Source: Myxococcales bacterium (GTDB lineage: Bacteria; Myxococcota_A; Polyangia; Polyangiales; Ga0077539). From it: a DNA stretch of 60,346 nt. The notes beneath the pieces were generated by a model. It did no database searches, was not told the DNA's origin, and was given only the letters and a program-made list of their open reading frames with translations. Of the stretch, positions 25,452 to 35,300 are shown in pieces. The position numbers and the translations under genes are program-made. The stretch covers positions 1 through 60,346 of the forward strand of contig JAAFIF010000061.1 in NCBI GenBank assembly GCA_013298625.1, given 5' to 3'. Numbering within the stretch: position 1 is the first letter of the stretch; every line of letters starts with the position of its first letter.

Positions 25452-26312
25452 TCAGCGCACCCCTGCGCGCTGCCGAAGCGCTCTGCGCATCGCGGTCGCG
25501 ATGCGTCCCGGCCGACCGTCACCCACGACGTGATCGTCGACCATCACGACGCTGACCACCTCGCGGATCGTCGATGTGACGAACACTTCGTCCGCCTCGA
25601 GCAATTCTGTCCACTGCACGACGGCCTCGCGCACTGCGATCGAACTCTCGCTCGCCAGATCGATCACAGCGCCTCGCGTGACTCCTGCGAGGATGGGTCC
25701 GCTCGTCGGAGGCGTGAGCAAGCGTCCCTGCACGACGGCGAAGAGGTTCGCGGCGGTTGCTTCCCAAACGTGTCCGCGGTCGTCGACGAGCAACGCGTCG
25801 TCGAAGCCTCGCTGCTTCGCGCGCGTCAACGCGATCACGCGCGCCAGGTAGTTTCCGCTCTTCGCGCGACAGAGGTCCGCGGCCACGCCGCCCACGGTGT
25901 GCTCGACCGAGCACGCGCGAATCCCGTCATCGTACACAGTCGACGGAATCCCAGGAAGATCTCGCACCCACACGACCCGGTGCGCGCCTCGCACGCCTTC
26001 GAGCCCCAGCCCGTCGCGACCCACGCCGCGAGTCAACAGAACGCGGAGGTGCGCGTCTGCGAGACCTGATCGCGCGATGGCTGCATGCACCTCGGACGCC
26101 AGGCGACCGACGGAGCATGGAAACACCCTCCCCACGATCTGAGCCGAGCGCTGAAGCCGGCCGAGATGCTCTTCGAGCGCGAACGGTCTGCCGGCATACA
26201 CGCGGATGACCTCGAAGACCGAGTCACCGTGCAACACCGAGCGATCACGCAGCGCGAGCACTGCGTGTTCTGCGTCGACCTCCACCCCATCGATGAACAC
26301 GACGTCAGGCAT
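25452..26312 (-). CDS. Class IV aminotransferase (BCAT / D-amino-acid transaminase / ADC lyase family)
   Basis: A 286-residue fold-type IV PLP enzyme. Family marks are 'VFIDGV', 'LALRDRSVLHGDSVFEVIRV', the PLP lysine in 'CRAKSGNYLARVIAL' (Lys151), 'GFDDALLVDDRGHVWEAT' and 'TSGPILAGVTRGAVIDLA'. Members make or use branched-chain amino acids, D-amino acids or aminodeoxychorismate. Motifs alone do not settle the substrate. The nearby Ddl gene is too far to imply a D-amino-acid role. ATG 26312 is chosen over the GTG two codons upstream. The gene begins 33 bases after the giant TPR gene ends, on the same strand, and could be co-transcribed with it. Confidence 0.85.
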   Translation of the reverse strand: MPDVVFIDGVEVDAEHAVLALRDRSVLHGDSVFEVIRVYAGRPFALEEHLGRLQRSAQIVGRVFPCSVGRLASEVHAAIARSGLADAHLRVLLTRGVGRDGLGLEGVRGAHRVVWVRDLPGIPSTVYDDGIRACSVEHTVGGVAADLCRAKSGNYLARVIALTRAKQRGFDDALLVDDRGHVWEATAANLFAVVQGRLLTPPTSGPILAGVTRGAVIDLASESSIAVREAVVQWTELLEADEVFVTSTIREVVSVVMVDDHVVGDGRPGRIATAMRRALRQRAGVR

Positions 26313-26345
26313 CCCCACCCCGATGCCAGTTCGCCTCAGCGCGCG

Positions 26346-29300
26346 TCAACCACCCTTGAGCTTCGCGAGCAGCTCAGCCGCGCGGGGGTGACCCTTCTCG
26401 GCTTCGAGCGCGCGATCGAGCATTCCGATGGCCTTGGGAACATCGTTTTGCTGGCGCAGCGTGTCGCCGAGATAGAAGTACACGTCCGCCTTCGAGATGC
26501 CCGAGTTGGCGTCGAGCTTCTGCAACAGCAGCGCGCGGAAGGTCTTCTGCGCGCGCTCGAGATCGCCCGCCTTGTAGCAGAGCAACCCGAGGTCGCGCAG
26601 GATCGAGACGTTGGTCAGGTCGATCTTGAACGCAGCGTCGAACTGAGCCAGCGCCGCGGTGTTGTCGCCGAGCGCCTCGAGCGCCTGCCCGAGCCGATGG
26701 TGCCACGTCGCGAGCTCTTTGCTGCGACGCGTTCCGAAGGACGCGATGATCGCCTCGATCACAGGGACCGCGTCTCGCTGTCGGCCCGCCGCGATGTACA
26801 CGTCGACCAACGGCAACAGCAGATCCTTGTCCTCGGGCGCGAGCGCCCTCGCCTGCTCGAACTGCGTCGCGGCCATCGACGGATCCGCGAGCCGATCGCG
26901 CGCGACGACGGCCAGCTCTTTGTGGAGCGCGACCTTCTTCGCCGTCTCGGTCGTGATCGAGATGTCGTGACCGAGCACCTCGGCGAGCATCCGCGCGTCG
27001 TTGCGCTTCTGCGCCAACGCCTTCAGCCGGTCGAGCGCGACGCGGTTGGTGGCGTCGAGCTCGAGCGCGCGCCGCAGCGCGGCTTCGCCGCGCGCCTCGT
27101 CCTTGAGTCGATCGATTCGAATCGCCGCGAGCCGCAGCGCGGCGTCCGCGCCCTCGGCGCCAGGCTGCGCGAGCTGAAGCACGCGGTCGAGCATCTCTGC
27201 CGCGCGCTCCCACTGCGAGTCTGCTTCAGCCAGCCGCGCAACCGCCGCCAGCGCGCCGACGTGATTCGGGTCGCGCTCGAGCACGCGCTCGTACAGCTCG
27301 ACCGCGCGCGCGCGCTGCTTGAGCTCGCGCTCGTTGAGCTCGCCGATTCGCACCAACGCTGAGAGCTCGCCTGCGCTGTCGCCGGCGTCCGCGCAGTCTT
27401 GCGCGCGGCGCTCGAGCAAGTCGGACAGGTCGCTCCATCGCTTGGCCGTTGTGTACAGCCGCTCGAGCTCGGCGCCTGCGTCTGCGTGCGTCGGCGACTC
27501 GTCGAGCACCTCGCGCAGGTACGTCATCGCGCGGTCGGGCTGCTTGAAGTGCTGCTCGGCGAGGCGCGCGAGACGCACTCGCGTCGCGTTGCGCTCGTCC
27601 GCAGACATCGCGTTGTCCACGCGCGAGCGCAGAGCATCCTCGAGTTCACGGTGCTTTCCCGTGCGCTCGAGCAGCTGCTCGACGGCTTCGCGCGTCGACA
27701 GGTCGTTGGGGTCGAACTCGAGCATCTCGCGGTACGCCGCGATCGCGCGATCGACGTCGTTGATGGGGCCCGCGTAGAGCTCGGCCACCTGACGACGCAG
27801 CGTCGTCGCGACAGCGGGGTCATCGACGAGCCGGGCGCGGCGCCCGAGCAGGTCGGCGACCTCCTCGTGCTTGCTCTGAAGCCCGCGCAGCCGCGCGAGT
27901 TGCTCGAGCGCGTCGACGTCGGAGTCGTCAGCGTCGAGCAGCGACTTCATCACGTCGCCAGCGATCTCGACGGAGCCCAGCTTCGACTCGGCCACGGACG
28001 CCGCCTCGCGCAGCATCCGCTTCTTCTCGCTCACGTCGAGCTCGATCTCAGCGCGGCGCCGCAGCGTCGCGACGAGGTCACGCTCGCGGTTCGGCGCGCG
28101 GTGGATCAGCTCGAGCATCTCGAGCGCCTCGGAGCGCTCGGGGTCCACGGCGAGCGCGTCGTTGAGCCGCGCCTCTGCGCTGCCGTCATCCTGCAGCTGA
28201 TCGCGGTACCACTGCGCAGCGCGGACGTTGAGCGCCGCGCGCGTCGAGCTGTCGATCGACGGGTGCGCCGACAGCGCGCTCTCGACGACGCCCCGCGTGT
28301 CCGCCCAGCGACCCGACGCCGACGCGAGGCGCTCGATTTCGGCGAGCGTCGAGTCGTCCGACGGATCGACGGCGAACGCGTCGAGCACAGCGCGAAGCGC
28401 GCCAGCAGCGTCGTTGAGCCGCTCTTCGCGCAAGCGGCTGAGGTCCATGAGCAGCCGCACGCGGTCGCCCGCGTCGCGCGTGTCCTCGACGCGCAGCTGC
28501 TTGAGCCACGCGAGCTTCTGCGAGTCATCGAGCGTCGTGTACGCGTTTTCGAGCGCGTCCATGGCGTCGCCGCGGACCGAGGCGGTCTGCAAGAGCTTCT
28601 CGAGGGCGGTGAGCGCCTCGGCGTTGCTCGGCGAGCGCTCGGTGATGTTGCGCAGCGCGGAGAGCGCGGCGTCGGGCTTGTTGAAGCGCTCGAGGCGCAC
28701 TGTTGCGAGGCGGATCTCGAGCGGGTCGAGCTGCGCGGGGTCGCCCGCGAGCGCGACGCGACGCTCGATGATGTCCGCCGCGTCGTCCCAACGGTTGTTG
28801 CGGCCGTAGATGTCCTCGAGCGACGCGAGGATCGTGTCGTCGTCGCCCTGCGACAGCGCCTGACGAAACGACGCGATGGCGCGGGTGTCGTCCTGCAATC
28901 GATCGCGCGCGATGTGCGCGGCGCGCACGGCGAGGTCCCGCGCGACGAGCGAGTCCGAGACCGACGACGCTTCGTCTTCGTAGATCGACGCGACGTCGGA
29001 CCAGCGGTTGAGCGACGCGGCGATGCGCTCGATGTCCGCGAGCGTCTCAGCGTGCGCCGGATCTTCGTGCGCCGCGCGCTTGAACGCGTCGAACGCGCTC
29101 GCCGGATCGTTGCGACCGCTCTCGTGCACGGAGGCGAGCGCGCGCAGCTCGTCGCGCTTCGTGTACGGCTCGTCCACCGTGGTGATCTTGAGCTCGAGCA
29201 CCGAGGCGAGCTCGTCCCAGCGCGACTGCTCGCGCAAGAGCGGCTCGAGCAGCGCCGTCGCGTCGGCACGGAGCTGCGCGTCGTCCGCCAGGGCGCGGAC

Positions 29301-32300
29301 CGCTTGGATCGCGGTCGCGTTGGCGCGATCCGACCCGAGCACGTCGCGGTAGGTCTCGAGCGCCGCGGCGGCGTCAGAGAGCTCTGTTGACTGCAGCTTT
29401 CCGACGCGGAGGCGGATCGCGTTGCGCGCCGCTTCGTCGGCGGCCAGGTTGCTCTGCGTCTGAAGGTTGTCGAGCAGGTCCTGGTGCGCGTTGGTGGCGG
29501 AGTACAGCCGCTCGAGCGCGAGCAGCGCCTCGGTGTCCGTGGGCGCGTCGTCGAGGGCTCGCTTGTACGCGTCGATGGCCTGGGCCTTGTCGTCGAGCGC
29601 ACCCTCGTACAGCTTGCCGAGCCGCAGCGCGAGCGTTCGACGGCCGTCGGCCTCGGCCTCGACGTCGAGGCGCTGCGCGAGGATGTCCGCGAGCGCGCGC
29701 GAGTCGTTGGCGTTGGAGTACAGGTCATCGAGCGCCTCGAGCGCGATCGCGTCGGTCGGATCGGCGTCGAGCGCGCGGCGGTAGGCGTGGATCGCCGCCG
29801 CCGGATTTCCGATCATGTGAAACTGGTACTCGCCGATCTCGTGCAGCAGACCGACGCGGACCTGATCGTCCATCTCGCGCTCGGCCTTGCGCTCGAGCAC
29901 CGAGACGAGCCCGTCCCAGTCCGAGAGCAGCACGTGGAGGTTCTGCAGCTGATCGAGCGCGTCCGTCTGGGTGTCGTCGATCGCGAACATCCGCTCCCAC
30001 GCGGCGATGGCGTCGCGCGGCGCGTCCCGCTGCTGGTCGTGCGTCTCGGCGACAGCGCGCAGCAAGTCGACCTGCACGGTGCTGTCCGTGGTCGCCGCGA
30101 TCGCGGACTCGTACGTGCGAACGAGGTCGTCCCACAGCTTGTGTGAAGCCGCGAGGCGGTCGATGTTCTGCCTCGACTCGAGGTCGTTGGGGTCCGCGAC
30201 GAAGGCCGACGCGTACGCGCTGAACGCGCCTGCGACGTCATTGGCGCGGGACTCCTTGAGCGCCGCGATCTCTCGCAGGATCTGGACGCGATCGCTCACG
30301 TCCGTCGCGCTGGCGAGCCGCGCGTTGAGCACGACGACGAGCTTCGACCAGCTGTCGAGGTTGCGGTAGAGCGGCTCGAGGATCTCGACGATGCGCTGAC
30401 GCAGGTCGGGGTTCTTGTCAGCGAGCTGCTCGAGCGCGGCGATCGCCTGCTGTTGATCGGGTCGTTCGAGCACGACGGCCTCGAGCGCGTCCACCGCGCC
30501 CGACGCGTCCTCGAGGTGACCGGCGCGGATGCCGGCGAGTCGGATTCGCAGCGCTGCGCGCTCGTTCGAGTCCACAGCGTCGTCGACGCGACGCTCGGTG
30601 AGCTCGGCGAGGTCGCGCCAGTTCGACGTCGCGGTCAACAGCGCGTCGAGCCGCGCGGTCGCCACGGCGTCGCTCGGCTCGACGTCGAGCACCTGACGGA
30701 AGGTCGCGATCGCGGCCTCGGCGTCGTTGAGCGATCGCTCTTGAATGTCTGCCTTCTTGAGCAGCACCTCGCGCTGGCGCGCAGGATCCGGCGCCTGCTC
30801 AGCGGCCTCTCCGTAGAGCACGTCGAGCTCGCTGTATGCTCGCTGCCGGTTGAGCAGCGACTCGAGCGCGACGAAGACGCCTTGATTCTGTGGGTCGAAC
30901 GCGAGCGCGCGGCGATAGTGCTTCTTCGCGCTCTCGGCGTCCTTTCCGTTCTCGTCGAAGAGCTTCGCCGTCGTGAAGGAAAGCTCCGCCGTCGTCTCGT
31001 CGTCGGACTCGACCGTCGCGAGTCCAGACGCGTAGATCTCGGCCTGACGATCCTGGCGGTTGAGCAGTCGCGCAAGACGACCGACGACCTCCCAGCCGTC
31101 GCGGTCCCGCACGTCCTCGCGAAACATCCGCGCGTACGTGTCGAGGCCCTTGTCGAGGTCCTCCATGCTCTCTTCGTAGAGCGCGCCCAAGCGGCCGAGC
31201 AGCGCGCGGCGCTCGAGCGGGTCTTCTGCAGCAGCGATGCGGGTCTCGATCGCGCTGACGACCTTGGGCCAGTCCTCGCGCCCGAGGTACACGGGCTCGA
31301 GCATCTCTGCCACACGAGCGCCGAAGCCTTCGCGGGCGCCGAGCTGCTCGAGCGCGGTCACCGTCTCGCTGTGGTCTGCGCGGCGCGTGAGCACCTCGCG
31401 GAAGTAGTCGATCGCGCGGTCGGGCTCATCGAGCCGCGTCGCGGCGACGACGCCCAGGCGGTGATAGAGCGAGACCTCGTCCGCCGACGGCTGCGAGAGC
31501 TGCGATTCGTACAGCGATGACAGGTCGGTCCAGCGCTGCTCGACCTCGTAGATCCGCTCGAGCGCGTTGGCGGCGTCGCGGTCGAAGCCCATCTCGAGCA
31601 CGGACTCGTACGAGCGAGCGGCAGCGGCGCGGTCGTTGAGCTTCTCTTCGCTGACGCGCGCTTGCTTGTGCAAGAGCGCGCGGCGCTGACCGTCCTCGAC
31701 GGCGAGGTCGGTCTTGCTGCGAAGCACCTGCAACAGCGCCTCGCTCGCGCCGGTGCTCTCGTGCAGCGACTCGAGCGCGTCCAGCGCCGGGCCGTGATCG
31801 GGGCGCAGCTCGAGCGCCTTCTCGAAGTACTCGCGAGCCGCAGCGTTGTCGTTGAGCGAGTCGCGGCTCAGCTCGGCGACACGCATAAACGACGAGAGCT
31901 GCAGGTCTGCGTCGCCGAGGTCGGGCGCGATCTCTTTGAGGGTTCGCGCGTGTTCGGCCTGCAAATTCGCAGCGCGAGACAGGCGTTCGAGCGCGTCGAG
32001 CTTGGAGGCGACCTCCGAGTCCGAGAGCGACAGACGCAGCTCGCGCGCCGCGTAGCTGTACGCGCGATCCGGAGCGCGCAGCTCGAGGTCGCACACCTCA
32101 GCGGCGCGCGTCAGCGAGCGACGACGCTCGTCTTCGTCGTCGGTGTCCGTGGCGATACGATCGAGCACGCGAACGAGCGCGTCCCACTTCGCCTCGCCCT
32201 CGTACACCGGCGAGAGCGCCCGCGCCGCAGCGACAGGAACCCCTTCGCCAGCGCCCTCGCCCAACATGGTCTCGAGCGCGGAGCGCGCTGTCGCGTCGGA

Positions 32301-35300
32301 GCGGTCGATGTCGAGCGCGTCGCGGTAGCCGTCGATCGCGCGGAGCGGCTCGTTGGTGCGCAGCCGACGCAGCTCAGCCGCGCGCACGATGAGCGACAAG
32401 CGATCCGAGTCGCTCTCAGCGATCTCGAGGTCCTTCTCGATCACGTCGAGCAGGTCCGTCCATCGCGAGGTCGACTCGAACAACGCCATCAGCGCGCGGT
32501 GCACTGCGCGGTCGGGCCCGAACGAGCCGAGCACGTCGTTGTACAGGTTGATGGCTTCTTCGCGCGCCGAGAGGCGCTCGACGAGCACCGACGCCGCGCG
32601 CAGGCGCAGCGACTTCTGCTCGGCAGGATCGTTCGAGAGTTCGGCGGCGGACTTCAACGAGTCCACGAGCTCGCGCCAGTGTTCGCCGCGCTCGTAGAGG
32701 CGGATCAACGCCTCGAGGGCGGCGCTGTCGGTCGGGTCGATGTCGAGCCGCGACCGGTGCGATCGAATCGCCGCCGTCACGTCGCGAAGCTCGGTCTCTT
32801 GAAGCTCTCCGGCGCGCGCGAAGATCTCGCGTCGGGCGTCGCCGTCGCTCTCGAGCTCGGCGCGCAAGAGCAGCGCTTCGACGAGACCTGCCGGGTTGGT
32901 GAGCGCTCCGTAGATGCGCTCGAGGGCCTCTGCGCTCGCGCGGCGCACGTCGACGTCGTCCTTCGCGAGCTCGAGGAGGCGCTTGTGCACGCGTTCGGCG
33001 CGCGGCAGGTCGCCGAGTCGCTCGTCGTAGATCTCAGCGACCGTCCGAAGCAGCGGGATGGCCGCGTCCGCCGCGCGCGGGTCTTCGGCCGCGCGGAGCA
33101 TCACTTCAGCCGCGGCGGGGTTGCTGTTTGCGACCTCTGCGAGTCGCGCGAGGTCCGCGCGGTTGTTCTCGCTCGCCGGGTCCGCGGCGAGCGCCTGCGA
33201 CATCGCTTCGAACGCACCAGCGCCGTCGCCGAGCTGCGTCTCAGCGAGCTCTGCGATCCTGCGGTAGAGCGACGAGCGGCCGCTCGCGTCTTCCGTTCCT
33301 TCGAGTCGCACGCGGAGCATGCGCACCAGGTTCGACGCGTTGTTGTCGCCCTCGTACAGGTGCTCGAGCACGGCGCCTGCGCGTTGACGGACTGCGGGCT
33401 GCGAAGCGACGAGCGCCTCGAGCTCTTCGCGCGCGCCAGCGTCCTGCGGCGCGTCGGTGACGACGGACTCGAGGTCTGCGAGGGCGAGCTCGAAGGCGCC
33501 CATTTTGTGGGCCCGGAGCTTCGCACGTCGAAACTTCAGCTCTTGCGCGCGCTCGGGCTCGACGTCGAGCCACTGCGTATACAGCGCGTCGAGGTCGCTC
33601 CAGCGCTCGTGCTGTCCGAGCAAGCGCTCGAGCGCCGCGAGGGCGTCCTTGTTGCCAGCGTCGATCGCGCGGATCTGCTGGTACTGCTCGATCGCCGCCG
33701 CGGGCTGCGCGAGCACTTCTTCAGCGAGCTGCGCGTCCTGCGCGAGCAGCTCGACCTTCTCGGCGTCGCTGTCGGTGCGGCTGATCCACGTCGCGTGCAG
33801 CGATCGAAGATCGGTCCATCGCTCGCGCTGCTGATAGAGCGCCCGAAGACGCTCGAGCGACGTGGTCGGAACGCCGCCAGCGTCGACCACCGCGCGATGG
33901 AATCGCTCTGCGTCGTCGGCGCGGCCGAGGCGATCGTCGAGCACCACCGCAGCGCGTTTCGCCAGCGCGATGCGCGTCTCGGTGGCGAGGTCGGTGCGAT
34001 CGAAGAGCTGTCCGAGCGTCGAGACGAACTTCTCGTCGCCACCCGACTGCTGCGCGAGCTGGTCCACCGCCGCCGCGAGCTCTTCGTCCGCCGGTTGCTC
34101 CGTGAAGATCGCGCGAACGAGCTCGAAGCCCGCAACGGGATCGGACAACCGCTGGCCGAACACCTCGGCGAGCCGAAGCGCGAGGGTCTTGCGGTCGGCC
34201 GGGTCCGTCGACGCGTCGAGCAAAATCTGCAATGCCCACGCGAGCTTCTGCGGCTGGGCGGTGGCCTCGAACTCGGGCTCGAGGATCGCCGCGGCCGTCA
34301 CTCGGTGCGTCTCGGAGCGCAGCAGCGTCTCGAGCGACGCGAGCGAGTGCGCGTGGTGCGGCACGAGCGCGAGCGCGTTCTTGAACGACTCGATCGCGGC
34401 GTCGGGGCGCGAGAGCTTCTCGAGCTGCAGCTTTCCGAGCTCGAAGGCGAGCTCCGCGCGGGCGTCGCCCTCTGCGAGCTTCTTGCGTTGATCGAGCAGC
34501 GCGGCGAGCTCTTCCCAACGAGAGCCCGCGTTGGCGAGGCGCGAGAGCGCCTCGAGCGCCGAGCGGTCCTCCGCGTCGAGCTCGAGAATCGAACGGTAGC
34601 GCGCCGCGGCCGACTCGGGCTCGGACAGCGCGGTCTCTTCGATCTCTGCGACGTCCGCGAGCAGCTGCCTGCGCGACGCTCCCTCGCTCGACGCGAGGCG
34701 ATGATCGAACAGCTTTCGCAGCGCGTCCCACTGCGCCGCGCGGCGCAGCAAGCCGTCGAGCCGCTCGATCACGACGTCCTTGTCCGACGCCGTGCTGAGC
34801 GCTCCTTGGTAGCGCGCGATCGCAGCATCGATCGCGTCGAGGTGATCCGCTTCGACCTCCGCCGCCTTGTCGCGCAGCCGCGCCCGCTCGCTCTCGTCGA
34901 CGTTCGACGCACGCGCGTCGAGCGCCGCGACGAACTCGCGCCACGCGCCGGCGTCGGCCGCCGAGCGCTCGAGCGACGTCTCGAGGGCGATGTCTTCGGG
35001 CCGAAGCTGAAACGCGCGCAGCGCCCAGCGAAACGCCGCGCCGCGATCGTGCAGCTTCGTCGAAGAGAGCTCGCGAAGCTTCTCGAGCAGCTCGAGCGCG
35101 CGCGCCGTGTCATCCGGCGCCGTGGTCTCGAGCAAGATCTCGTGCATCGACGCGAGGCGCGCCCACTTCTCGTCGCCTTGATAGATCGGGACGAGCGCGG
35201 TCGCGGCGCGAGCGTTCTTCGGCTCGACGCTGAGCACGCGCTCGTACGAGCGAAACGCTCGCGCCGGCTGCCCGAGCTTCTGCTCGTAGATGCCCGCGGC

